Part shown: piece by piece, positions 10,744 through 20,594 of the stretch
How the letters are laid out: every line of letters starts with the position of its first letter
Numbering within the stretch: the stretch's first letter is position 1
Source of the DNA: Promethearchaeota archaeon
Lineage (GTDB): Archaea; Asgardarchaeota; Lokiarchaeia; Sigyniarchaeales; SOKP01
DNA: 64,000 bases
Assembly: GCA_011364975.1 (NCBI GenBank)
Contig: RDOE01000005.1
Location: 1 to 64,000 of the forward strand
Direction: 5' to 3'
Notes under the pieces: generated by a model
What the model was told of the DNA's origin: nothing
Database searches by the model: none
The model's input: the letters and a program-made list of their open reading frames with translations, nothing else
Made by a program: the position numbers and the translations under genes

Positions 10744-10775
10744 TTTAACGTAATTCGTTGTTAATTCATAAACTA
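10744..10775 (-). other. tRNA intron 1, position 29/30 (anticodon stem)
   Basis: Removal joins ACA+CG to give ACACG, which pairs exactly with CGTGT. Confidence 0.8.
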
Positions 10776-11079
10776 TGTCGTTATACGACTAAACCACTCG
10801 CGCATTATATTAATATCTATTAATAATATGTTTGCTTATTTATTTTTTTTATTATTTTTGAAGTTTACATAATTATAAAGATTAGGTGAGAGAAATTGTA
10901 AAATTCAGAAGAGTTCGCTGTTTATTATCTAGTATTTATTTAATAAGCGAGAATACGGAGTTTTAAGCAATTGAACGTTAATTTATTAAAAAGTTATTAA
11001 GATAATTTAAGAGATTCGATAGACTCTTAATTTTTATTAAATAAGTGATTATTTTTTCGTATAAAGTAATTTGGAATAA

Positions 11080-13434
11080 TTGAGCTTGGTGATTTCTGTA
11101 GTATCAAATGAGTCCTTTATCTCGCATCCCTTAATTAAGGAAAATACTGTTTTAAGACGCGAATATCAGGAAAACATCTTTATTAACTGTTTAAACACTA
11201 ATTGCATGGTAATTATACCCACGGGATTAGGAAAAACGATAGTTGGACTCATGTTGGCGGTTCAGAGATTATCTGAATTTCCAAATTCAAAAATAATTCT
11301 TTTAGCTCCGACCAAACCGTTAGTAAATCAGCATTATTCTTCTTTTTTGGACCTTACTGTAATCCCCCCTGAAAGTTTAAAAGCGATTACTGGAACTACG
11401 GCTCCTGAGAAAAGGAGAGAGCTCTGGGAGGATTTACAGGTTGCTTTTATGACCCCCCAAGTACTTCAAAATGATATCATCTCAAATGTATGTTCTTTAA
11501 AGGATGTATCTCTCATAATTTTTGACGAATGTCATCGAGCAGTCGGTGATTATGCGTATTGTTTTATAGCAAAGAAGTATATGGAGAGCGCAAGAAATTC
11601 GCAAATATTAGGTTTAACCGCTAGTCCGGGTTCTACAGAAGGAAAAATAAATGAGATTAAAACTAATTTGTATATCAAACATATCGAGATAAGAACAGAG
11701 AAAGATTCTGATGTTAAACCATACATTCAGAAAGTTGATAATGAATGGATCAAAGTAAAGCTTCCTTCTCAATTTTTAGAAATTAAAAACATCATAGTAG
11801 AGAAATTAAGAACGAATTATAAATTTTTAAAGGAGGTGGATTTATTAGCTTCTTCAGACCTTACAAAAGTAGTGCGGAAAGACCTCCTTAAAGTTGACTC
11901 GATAATTAATAGTCGATTACGGAGTACCAGAGATGACAACGAAAAATATCAATTATTTGCGGCAAAAAAATCTACTGCTAATGCCATCAGATTATCCCAT
12001 ATGGATGAATTGATTGAAACACAAGGAGTGAGTGCATTTCATGATTATGTAGAAAAAAATAAAGATAAAATTAAACGAAATACTGCTAATAAATCGTTAT
12101 TGGAATTATTTAATGATCCGGATATTAAACACATTATTAAATTATCTGAATCCGTGATATCTCAAAATATTGTTCATCCGAAACTTGAAAAATTACAGGA
12201 TTTATTAATTACCCAACTGAACGAAAATGAGCAATCAAGGATTTTAGTGTTTTGTCATTTTCGGGATTCTGTTAACAATATTGTTTCCTTCTTGGAAGGA
12301 AAAGAGAATATCCGGGTTCATAAATTTGTAGGGCAACAAACAAAATCATCCGACAAAGGGTTAACTCAAAAGGAACAATTGCAAATTATACAAGAGTTTA
12401 AAGAAGGAATATATAACACTCTTATTGCCACCAGCGTAGGAGAGGAAGGATTAGACATTGCTGAATGTGACTTGGTTGTATTTTATGATGTTGTTCCAAG
12501 TGCCATTCGGTCTATTCAACGTCGAGGTAGAACCGGCAGAAAGAAGGAAGGAAAAGTTTTTATTCTAATGGCAGAAGGTACTCGAGATGAGGGATATTAT
12601 TGGGCAGAAAAGTCAAAAGAACGAACAATGAAAGAGAGTTTAAGAAAGATGAAAGAGAATGAATTACCTGCAAAGGCAGGTCAATCCAATCTTCTTAATT
12701 TTATTGAAAAGCCTAAAAAAGAAAATACAGCGCCATCTAACCAAAATCCAGAAACCTCATCTGATATTCCCAAAATGGAAGATGCTAATCATTTTTCTAT
12801 TATATGTGATACTCGAGAAACAGTTTCACCTGTGGTTAGAAATTTATCCTTGATTGGAGTTAATTTAAAGTTAGAGCAGTTACCTGTAGCGGATTATATT
12901 ATTTCTGAGCGTGTGGGAGTTGAGAGAAAGTCTTCTGACGATTTTAATAATTCCATTAAAGATGGGAGACTTTTTAATGAGTTATTCGAGTTGAGGAATA
13001 ACTTCGAGCGACCGATATTAGTGTTAGAAGGTAATCCCTTATTAAATACCCCAATTTCAGAGAATGCAGTTTATGGTGCTATTACGTCAATTATTTTAAA
13101 TCTTGGGATCCTAGTGTACAAGACAGTTGATCCATATGAAACTGCAATATTTTTATATCAATTGGCGAAGAAAGAACAATCTGAAAATAAAGGTGACCCA
13201 AAGTTACGATTTGAGAAAAAACCTCTTGAAACTTCGCGCTTATTAGAATATATTGTTGCAGGTATACCAGGAATAAATGCGTTACGTGCAAAGAATTTAT
13301 TGAGAGATTTAACTTCTCTTCAATCAATATTTAACGCAGATATTGGAGATCTTCTTAAAATTGAAAACATTGGAAAAAAAATAGCCCAAGAAATCTATAG
13401 AATTAGTAGATATAAGTATAAAAGTGATACTTAA
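11080..13434 (+). CDS. hef: Hef: DEAH helicase fused to XPF/ERCC4-type nuclease and HhH domain
   Basis: PTGLGKT, DECH, TSVGEEGLDI, QRRGRTGR; nuclease VGVERKSSDDF; C-terminal HhH pair. Confidence 0.95.
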   Translation: MSLVISVVSNESFISHPLIKENTVLRREYQENIFINCLNTNCMVIIPTGLGKTIVGLMLAVQRLSEFPNSKIILLAPTKPLVNQHYSSFLDLTVIPPESLKAITGTTAPEKRRELWEDLQVAFMTPQVLQNDIISNVCSLKDVSLIIFDECHRAVGDYAYCFIAKKYMESARNSQILGLTASPGSTEGKINEIKTNLYIKHIEIRTEKDSDVKPYIQKVDNEWIKVKLPSQFLEIKNIIVEKLRTNYKFLKEVDLLASSDLTKVVRKDLLKVDSIINSRLRSTRDDNEKYQLFAAKKSTANAIRLSHMDELIETQGVSAFHDYVEKNKDKIKRNTANKSLLELFNDPDIKHIIKLSESVISQNIVHPKLEKLQDLLITQLNENEQSRILVFCHFRDSVNNIVSFLEGKENIRVHKFVGQQTKSSDKGLTQKEQLQIIQEFKEGIYNTLIATSVGEEGLDIAECDLVVFYDVVPSAIRSIQRRGRTGRKKEGKVFILMAEGTRDEGYYWAEKSKERTMKESLRKMKENELPAKAGQSNLLNFIEKPKKENTAPSNQNPETSSDIPKMEDANHFSIICDTRETVSPVVRNLSLIGVNLKLEQLPVADYIISERVGVERKSSDDFNNSIKDGRLFNELFELRNNFERPILVLEGNPLLNTPISENAVYGAITSIILNLGILVYKTVDPYETAIFLYQLAKKEQSENKGDPKLRFEKKPLETSRLLEYIVAGIPGINALRAKNLLRDLTSLQSIFNADIGDLLKIENIGKKIAQEIYRISRYKYKSDT

Positions 13435-13545
13435 TTCCAAAAATAAAGAGTAGAAACAATTAAATTCTTAAAAAATATTTTATTTGTAGAAATTTATTAT
13501 TTAATATAATTAAATGTGTTTTTTCAAACTTAAAAATAAGAGACT

Positions 13546-13549
13546 GGTG
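13546..13549 (+). promoter_or_regulatory. possible Shine-Dalgarno GGTG for the GTPase gene
   Basis: GGTG 5 nt before ATT 13555 and 8 nt before ATA 13558. Confidence 0.4.
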
Positions 13550-13554
13550 GATTT

Positions 13555-14148
13555 ATTATAATAAAATTCAAGATAATCGTAGCGGGATGCAAAAATGCGG
13601 GTAAAACATCTTTAATAAGGAGATATGCAACTGGAAAATTTGATATCTCAACATTATCCACTATAGGGGTAGATTTCGAAACCAAAAAGGTTGTTGTAGA
13701 TGATAATGAAATTTTACTGAATATATGGGATTTTGCAGGAGAAAAGAAGTTTAGGTTACTACTACCTTCTTATGTTTCAGGAGCCTCAGGAGCTTTGGTT
13801 CTTTATGACATAACGAACCGTGAATCCTTAAAAGATTTACATGATTGGATGAAAGTAATATCTTCTGTGCCAAATAGTCCAAAAACAAAATTACTTATTG
13901 AGGCAAAAACTGATTTAGAAGATCAAAGAGAAGTGACTAAAGAGGACGCTCAAAAGATTTTTGAGAAATATAATTTTTCGGGTAAAATTATTGGAACTTC
14001 TGCAAAAACGGGCAAGAATGTGGAGAAAGTATTTGAAACCCTCGGTAGAGAAATACTTACTAATTCCTTAAAAAAATGCCCTAATTGTGGCAAACTATAT
14101 CCACTAGAACTGAAATTTTGCCAATATTGCGGTCAGCGCACAATGTAA
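13555..14148 (+). CDS. Ras-like small GTPase with C-terminal zinc ribbon; apparent non-canonical start (ATT 13555 or ATA 13558)
   Basis: In-frame upstream extension of ORF 13795 gives IIKFKIIVAGCKNAGKTSLIRRYATGKFD...WDFAGEKKF...GTSAKTGKNV and CPNCGKLYPLELKFCQYCG; only codons after the TAA at 13537 and before the P-loop are GAG ACT GGT GGA TTT ATT ATA ATA AAA. Confidence 0.85.
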   Translation: MIIKFKIIVAGCKNAGKTSLIRRYATGKFDISTLSTIGVDFETKKVVVDDNEILLNIWDFAGEKKFRLLLPSYVSGASGALVLYDITNRESLKDLHDWMKVISSVPNSPKTKLLIEAKTDLEDQREVTKEDAQKIFEKYNFSGKIIGTSAKTGKNVEKVFETLGREILTNSLKKCPNCGKLYPLELKFCQYCGQRTM

Positions 14149-14288
14149 TAGAACGTAAATATATATCTTATTCAATTTCAATTGCTAAATTATCACTAAT
14201 TATTTTTATTTTATACAAAAATCTTAAAGAGATTAAATCTTTTAAAATCAAAATAGAATATTTAAGATTTTAATTTTGGTGAATTTGT

Positions 14289-15353
14289 TTGTTTTATGAT
14301 ATAAATGATGATATTAATGATATTTTAAAACGATTAGCTCAAGAAAATATTACGTTTAACGATAAGATCATTTTAGTTACCGGAGGTGCGGGATTTCTAG
14401 GATCTTGGGTTTGTGATGTATTAATAAAACAAGGAGCATACTGTATATGTTTAGATAATTTAACATCAGGACGGTTCGATAATATTGCTCACCTAATGAA
14501 AGAAGATAATTTTCGTTTTATTAATCATGATATCTCAGAACCAATATACTTTGGGTTCACGCACCATCCCAAAGGCATATGTGTGGGAGAAATAAAAAAG
14601 ATTGATATTGTGATGCATATGGCAAGTAGAGCATCTCCATTTGAGTTTAAAAAGTACCCGATCCCGATTTTAAAGAGTAATACCCTTGGAACAATGAATG
14701 CTTTAGGAATTGCTAAGGCTCATAATGCTTTATTCTTCTATACAAGCACTTCAGAAGTATATGGAAATCCTCCAGGTGATGCAGTGCCAACATCAGAGGA
14801 CTACTTTGGGCATGTTAACCCTGTGGGTCCTAGGAGTTGCTATGACGAGTCAAAACGTGCTGGAGAAGCTTTTGTTAAAGCCTATGAATTACAGCATAAA
14901 ATAAAAACAAAAATTGTTAGAATATTCAATACGTCAGGACCAAGAATTAGGTCTGGTTCTGAATTTGGTCGAGTAGTTCCAAACTTTATCAAACAAGCCT
15001 TAAGCAATCAAGATATCACTGTATTTGGGGATGGTACTCAAACAAGATCCTTCATCTATGTTACAGATGAAATTGAAGGAATTTTAAAGATGGTATATAA
15101 AGAAGAAGCCCTTGGAGAAGTAATTAATTTAGGAAATGATAAGGAATTCACAATATTAGAATTAGCAAACATGATTAAAGAATTAACCCATTCAGATTCT
15201 AAAATTACATTTAAACCTTTACCGATTGATGATCCTGTGAGAAGATGTGCTGATTTAACAAAAGCAAAAAAGTTGTTGCATTGGCAACCAACTACAACTT
15301 TAAAAGAAGCGTTAATAAAAACCATTGCCTGGTTTAAAGATAATGAGTTATAA
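14289..15353 (+). CDS. NAD-dependent epimerase/decarboxylase, UDP-glucuronate decarboxylase (UXS)-like SDR
   Basis: VTGGAGFLGSWVCD, TSTSEVYGNP, SCYDESKRAGEAF, RIFNTSGPRI. Confidence 0.9.
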   Translation: MFYDINDDINDILKRLAQENITFNDKIILVTGGAGFLGSWVCDVLIKQGAYCICLDNLTSGRFDNIAHLMKEDNFRFINHDISEPIYFGFTHHPKGICVGEIKKIDIVMHMASRASPFEFKKYPIPILKSNTLGTMNALGIAKAHNALFFYTSTSEVYGNPPGDAVPTSEDYFGHVNPVGPRSCYDESKRAGEAFVKAYELQHKIKTKIVRIFNTSGPRIRSGSEFGRVVPNFIKQALSNQDITVFGDGTQTRSFIYVTDEIEGILKMVYKEEALGEVINLGNDKEFTILELANMIKELTHSDSKITFKPLPIDDPVRRCADLTKAKKLLHWQPTTTLKEALIKTIAWFKDNEL

Positions 15354-15867
15354 AGAAAAAGCCACCAAATCAACTGAGTTAGAAAAAGATAACAAATATT
15401 TTGATAAATTAGTAACACTGTTATTGTTAATTGGAATTATTATTATATCAGGTTTTCTTCTCTATTCGATATTAAACCCGGAACCGGGTGATGTTAGCTT
15501 TGGGATTTTAAATTCTGAAAAAGAAGCTGGTAATTATCCCACTAGTGTTGAGCTTGGTAATAATATTTCATTTTTTCTTACGGTAAATAATTATTTTAAC
15601 AGAGAGTTTTCATTTCGAATTGAGCTTTTGATAAGTAACGACACTGTGATAACTCTTCCTTCAAATCGTTTATATGCGCGTTCTATATTAAATACATCAA
15701 CCTTAACTATACATAGATATAGCAGTTGGGTTTCTAATCGGTTTGATGTGTCATTTACCGAACCTGGGGATAATCAAACAATAATAGCGGAATTGTGGGA
15801 GATTAATGATGACTTTCCTGGTAAATTTTTTACTAGTTTATATTTGAGGTTAAATGTAACGATCTAA
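15343..15867 (+). CDS. DUF1616-like membrane protein (start likely ATG 15343)
   Basis: TM helix then FGILNSEKEAGNYPTSVELGNNISFFLTVNNYFNREFSF. Confidence 0.7.
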   Translation: MSYKEKATKSTELEKDNKYFDKLVTLLLLIGIIIISGFLLYSILNPEPGDVSFGILNSEKEAGNYPTSVELGNNISFFLTVNNYFNREFSFRIELLISNDTVITLPSNRLYARSILNTSTLTIHRYSSWVSNRFDVSFTEPGDNQTIIAELWEINDDFPGKFFTSLYLRLNVTI

Positions 15868-17240
15868 TTCGCACTTCCTATTATTTTAACATCATCAATT
15901 TTGACGTAGGGGGCATAATAAGCTCCATATACATGGTATTCTTTAGAAACTGCACTTATTTTGTGGAACATATCTAATAGATTTAAACCAAACATCGTTT
16001 CATTTAAAGGACTACCAATTTCTCCATTTATTATGATATTACCTTGAGTAATTAATCCTGAAAAGTCTCCTGTTGATATATTTGGAGAATCTGCTGTATG
16101 ATGCATAAAGATTCCATCTTTGATGCTATGAATGAGTTCATCCTTGGATATTGTTCCTGATTTTAAAATAAAATTAGTTATTCCAATAGATGGTAAGGAA
16201 CTATAGGATTTTCTCGTAGCATTCCCAGTACTTTCTATTCCTTCCTTCCCTGCGGTATAACTGTTGTGTAATAATCCCGTGTCTAAAAATACGCCCTTAT
16301 CAAAGATTTTCTTATTTTTACAGGGTACCCCCTCTTCATCATGGCTAGAAGAACCTACAGCACCGTCGATTAGAGCGTTATCTTCGATATTTAAAAAGTC
16401 TGATCCAATTTTTTGGCCTATTGTGTCGATTAAAAAGCTTCGTTTGTATTGGTATGTTTCTGCATTAATTGCCGCGGCTATAGGTCTTAGTATTAAATCT
16501 ATTGATGCTCGAGGAGAAAGAATTAAAGCTAGGTTCTTCGATTTAATTTTTATCCTATTTAAATTATTCCTTGCATTTTCAAGTGCGTTATTAACGATAA
16601 ATCTTGCATCTATTTCATTAATTTTCCGTTTTATCTGATAATCAAACCCATTTGAAATTTCACCTGTTTTATCATCTTTAAGGGTGATTTCTGAAAAGAT
16701 GGAAAAATGAGTTTCTTTACTAAAAATTTCAATTCCATTTGAATTAAGGATAAAGGTTTTCGTATTATTGGAGGTGAAACTAGCCGATTGAGAGATAGCA
16801 GACTGTTCTTTAGAACATTCATCAATTAAATCATTTAAATATATAATTGAATCTTCTATTTTTAAATTCTCAATATCCTTATCATAAATTCCTTTTACAG
16901 GGGGGTATCTTGAAGACTTTGCGGGTAGATCTATAAAGTCTGGATCGATGCTGCCTGCTTTCATCATTTTAGACGCGGTTTTCACTATTTTTTCGATCGA
17001 TGTAGCGTTGAATATATTTGTAAACGCAAAACCTAAAGAGCCGTGATGATTATAAACTCGAATTGATATACCACCTTCATTTCCCACCTCATTATGCTTA
17101 ATAGCGTTTTGTTCGACTTCGATGTTTAAGTATTCGTTTAACCCAACAAAAATCTCTGCACATTTTAAATCTCTTATATTTTTTTGTGCTAGATTAATTC
17201 CTTTATTAGCAAGAGCAAAAATATCATAATTTTCATCCAT
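15864..17240 (-). CDS. TldE/PmbA-like subunit
   Basis: TldD/PmbA family layout, adjacent to TldD homologue; lacks HExxH. Confidence 0.85.
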   Translation of the reverse strand: MDENYDIFALANKGINLAQKNIRDLKCAEIFVGLNEYLNIEVEQNAIKHNEVGNEGGISIRVYNHHGSLGFAFTNIFNATSIEKIVKTASKMMKAGSIDPDFIDLPAKSSRYPPVKGIYDKDIENLKIEDSIIYLNDLIDECSKEQSAISQSASFTSNNTKTFILNSNGIEIFSKETHFSIFSEITLKDDKTGEISNGFDYQIKRKINEIDARFIVNNALENARNNLNRIKIKSKNLALILSPRASIDLILRPIAAAINAETYQYKRSFLIDTIGQKIGSDFLNIEDNALIDGAVGSSSHDEEGVPCKNKKIFDKGVFLDTGLLHNSYTAGKEGIESTGNATRKSYSSLPSIGITNFILKSGTISKDELIHSIKDGIFMHHTADSPNISTGDFSGLITQGNIIINGEIGSPLNETMFGLNLLDMFHKISAVSKEYHVYGAYYAPYVKIDDVKIIGSAN

Positions 17241-18692
17241 TTAATTTAGACCTCCGACGGTAATATCATTTATTCTAATGTAAGGCCCCCCATCACATAC
17301 CCTAACACTTTGACCAGATTTTCCGCAAATTCCGTCCGAATAATTAAAACTAGATTTATCACTTATACCAGATATTTTGTTTAAAACTTCTAATATGATT
17401 CCCGAAAGGGCAACATCTCTCATTAGTTGTTTTTTTTCACCGTTTTCGATTTCATAAGAAAACTTACACTTAAATTGGAAATTACCCGTAGTAGGATTGG
17501 TGTATCCGTATAAAAAGTCTTCGCACAAGATCGCATGTTTAGTGTCCTCTATTAGCTCATCAACTTTCCAATCTTTTGGTTCTAAATAAATAAAACCCAT
17601 GCGTACTAAAGGCTTAGAAGAACTAGATGAAGCTCTTCCATGACCGTTTGGAGCTACATTCATACGCGAGGCGGTTTCAATATTATGTAAATAGTTTTTA
17701 AGTATTCCATTTTCAATAACGGTGGTAGATTGTGATTCAATTCCCTCATCATCAACATTATAGCACCCATACAATTCATATGGTAGATTAAATTTTTTAC
17801 CTTGTCCTAATGTTGGGTTATCTATAATCGTTACCTCATCAACTGCCACTTTCTCATCAATTTTCCCCTCTAAAATGCTTTCTTTATTAAGAACTGTATC
17901 CGCTTCACATGCATGTCCAAAAGCCTCATGTATTAGTGTCCCTGTGAGCTTTGGATCAGCTATAATGGTGAATTTCCCCCCTTTTGGAGATTTTGCTGTC
18001 AACAGTTCAATCGCTTCGGTAGCAGTTTTTTTACTAATTTCATTTGCATTTTCAGTAGTTAATACTTCAAATCCACCGATTCCACCGACAGAGTTAATTG
18101 ATCTTTGGATAATTCCTTTCTTTTTGGAATAAACCATGCTAAATAAGCGTAAAAAGGAAAGCTTTTGAATAATCCTACTTCCAAAGGAATTTATTAATAC
18201 TGAATTTGCAATATTATCTGTATAAATAGTGTGAGTGTTAGTGATTTCATTTGCGAAATTTGCGGCAATTTTTTCATGGTTTTTAACTAAATTGATTTTA
18301 TCTTCAATATTAACATCCTCTAAGGGAATTTTTCCAAAATTCTGATAATTAATTTCTTGTGGATTTAGTTGGTTTATTGTAAACTTAAAATTTAATAAAG
18401 ATTCTGAGAGTTTAGCTAGTTTTATTGACTTTGAAAATGAGTTTAAAATTTCTTTCTTGTTTAAATCCTTTAACACACAAAATCCCCAGCCTCCATTAAT
18501 AAAGGTTCGAATCCCACAGTCGTTTACTTCATAGTAGGATACTTCTTTTCTTTTTTGGTCAGTAAAATCAACAGTAGTTACAATATTTTTACTATCTCGG
18601 ACATCCCAATATTGAATTTGGTTTTGAGCGATATTATCAAGTTGTTTTACTAGACTGTTATCAAATATTTTTAAGTCATCTGAAAGTTCCAT
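17241..18692 (-). CDS. TldD-like metallopeptidase
   Basis: LIHEAFGHACEADTVL (HExxxH) and GGFEVLTTENANEI; paired with 15864..17240. Confidence 0.9.
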   Translation of the reverse strand: MELSDDLKIFDNSLVKQLDNIAQNQIQYWDVRDSKNIVTTVDFTDQKRKEVSYYEVNDCGIRTFINGGWGFCVLKDLNKKEILNSFSKSIKLAKLSESLLNFKFTINQLNPQEINYQNFGKIPLEDVNIEDKINLVKNHEKIAANFANEITNTHTIYTDNIANSVLINSFGSRIIQKLSFLRLFSMVYSKKKGIIQRSINSVGGIGGFEVLTTENANEISKKTATEAIELLTAKSPKGGKFTIIADPKLTGTLIHEAFGHACEADTVLNKESILEGKIDEKVAVDEVTIIDNPTLGQGKKFNLPYELYGCYNVDDEGIESQSTTVIENGILKNYLHNIETASRMNVAPNGHGRASSSSSKPLVRMGFIYLEPKDWKVDELIEDTKHAILCEDFLYGYTNPTTGNFQFKCKFSYEIENGEKKQLMRDVALSGIILEVLNKISGISDKSSFNYSDGICGKSGQSVRVCDGGPYIRINDITVGGLN

Positions 18693-18776
18693 CGATAAAT
18701 GCTTCGTATTATTACTTCTAATGACTATAGAAAAGTTGCAAATACTTTAAAGGTTAAAGTTTTAAGTTAAAATGTT

Positions 18777-19046
18777 TTATTTTCTTAGTTTAAAATTTAC
18801 ATAAATATTTTTTTCTAGATTGAGAAATTTATTTAATGAGAGATTCTCTGATTTTTCTTTTAGCTTTTTGATAATTTTAATCGCTTCATGAAGGCTGCAT
18901 TGTTGTGAAAATTTTGTAGAGTTTTTAAACTGAAAGGATTTCGCGCATTTCCAGCACCTTTTAGTTTTTATAATTTTATTTGAATAATACCACTCCCCGC
19001 AATGATAGCACCGAAAGAAGTAAAATTTCTGGATATTGGGTATCAC
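18777..19046 (-). CDS. small zinc-ribbon-type protein
   Basis: CYHCGEWYYSNKIIKTKRCWKC. Confidence 0.6.
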   Translation of the reverse strand: MIPNIQKFYFFRCYHCGEWYYSNKIIKTKRCWKCAKSFQFKNSTKFSQQCSLHEAIKIIKKLKEKSENLSLNKFLNLEKNIYVNFKLRK

Positions 19047-19232
19047 AATACTAAGAGATGTAATAAATTTTTATTTTAACTCAGTGAATTAATTTACTAA
19101 ATTATACAGAGGTTTTAATTAATTTATAAGGGAAATCATGTTTTACTCTTTTTTTGATATTCTTGGAAATAATAAAATTGGAAGATACATTTTATTCAAT
19201 TAAGGAGTTTAAATAAAGTCACATTAAATAAA

Positions 19233-20594
19233 ATGACTCATAAATTTATAAGTCCAATTGAAAATAGATATCGAACTCCAATAGCTGATTTGTTTACTCA
19301 AGAAAAAAAATTGGAGTATTGGTTGAGGGTTGAGGCTGAATTAGCTCTAGCACATGCAAAATTAGAAAGTATTCCTAAAGACAGTGCTAAGGAAATTAAG
19401 AAAAAGGCAAATTTAAATTATGTTAAATTGGAAAGAGTTAACCAAATCGATAATGAGATACACCATGATTTAATGGCAATGGTAAAGGCCTTAAGTGAAC
19501 AATGTGAAGGGGATGCTGGCAAATATGTTCATTTAGGGGCTACTAGTTATGATATTGAAGATACAGCTTCAGCATTACAACTAAAAGAAGCATTACTTAT
19601 TATTAGAAAATCTTTGATTGAGCTATTAAGTGAATTGATTAGAGTTATGGAAGAAAAAAAAAATTTAGTGTGTATAGGAAGAACTCATGGTCAACATGCT
19701 TTACCTACTACATATGGAATGAGATTTGGTGTATGGAGCTATGAAATAGATCGTCATATAGACCGAATTGATGAAGTTTTGGAAAGAATTTCGTATGGTA
19801 AAATGTCTGGGGCTGTTGGCACAATGGCTAGTTTTGGAGAAAAGGGAATTGAATTACAGAAATTGGTAATGAAAGCTCTTGAACTCAATCCCGTTTTAAT
19901 TGCTAATCAAATAATTCAACGGGACCGTCATGCTGAAGTTCTTTTCCTTACTGCATTAATTGCGCAATCTATTGCAAAAATTGCAAAAGAATTCCGAATT
20001 TTGCAAAGAAATGAAATTGCAGAGATGTTTGAACCCTTTAAAAAAACTCAGGTTGGTAGTTCAACAATGCCACATAAGCGTAACCCTCACAAATCAGAAA
20101 GAATTTGCAGTTTGGCTCGATTATTAAAGTCTCATATAATCACTGCATTAGATAATATTATTTTAGAAGATGAACGAGATTTAACTAACTCCGCTAATGA
20201 GAGATTCATTTTTTCCGAGAATTTCATATTATTGGATTATATTATTTCACAGATGAAAAATATAGTTAAAAATCTTGAATTTGATGAAGAACAAATAGAA
20301 AAGAATCTAAATTTAACCAAGGGAGCGATTTTAGCAGAAAGAATTATGGTTGATTTAGTCAAGAAAGGTATAGGACGGCAAGAGGGGCATGAAATATTAC
20401 GAACAGCAGCAATCAAGGCTAAAAAGGAAAATCGTTATATTAAAGAGATATTGTTGGAGTTAGAGATTATCAATAAAAAATTTTCATCTGAAGAATTGGA
20501 TACAATCTTGAATCCTTATAATTATATTGGAAAAGCTATTGAACAAGTGGAATCCCTTGTTAAAAATTTAAAACAAAAACATAATTTATCATAA
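19233..20594 (+). CDS. purB: adenylosuccinate lyase
   Basis: HVHLGATSYDIEDTA-type motif, GRTHGQHALPTT, signature GSSTMPHKRNP. Confidence 0.95.
   Translation: MTHKFISPIENRYRTPIADLFTQEKKLEYWLRVEAELALAHAKLESIPKDSAKEIKKKANLNYVKLERVNQIDNEIHHDLMAMVKALSEQCEGDAGKYVHLGATSYDIEDTASALQLKEALLIIRKSLIELLSELIRVMEEKKNLVCIGRTHGQHALPTTYGMRFGVWSYEIDRHIDRIDEVLERISYGKMSGAVGTMASFGEKGIELQKLVMKALELNPVLIANQIIQRDRHAEVLFLTALIAQSIAKIAKEFRILQRNEIAEMFEPFKKTQVGSSTMPHKRNPHKSERICSLARLLKSHIITALDNIILEDERDLTNSANERFIFSENFILLDYIISQMKNIVKNLEFDEEQIEKNLNLTKGAILAERIMVDLVKKGIGRQEGHEILRTAAIKAKKENRYIKEILLELEIINKKFSSEELDTILNPYNYIGKAIEQVESLVKNLKQKHNLS

Larger units (their letters stand above)
10638..10803 (-). tRNA. tRNA-Val(CAC) precursor with three introns
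   Basis: Exons assemble to GCGCGAG-TG-GTTTAGTCGTATAAC-G-ACACG-CTCACAC-CGTGT-AAGTC-GGGGG-TTCAAAT-CCCCC-CTTGCGC-A: 7-bp acceptor (one G.U), 5-bp anticodon stem, 5-bp T stem, T33, anticodon CAC, A37, discriminator A. Confidence 0.85.

Noticed and set aside
16264-16638. ORFs 16264..16638 + and 17875..18132 + opposite the TldD/PmbA pair
   Set aside because: Antisense to convincing conserved coding sequence.
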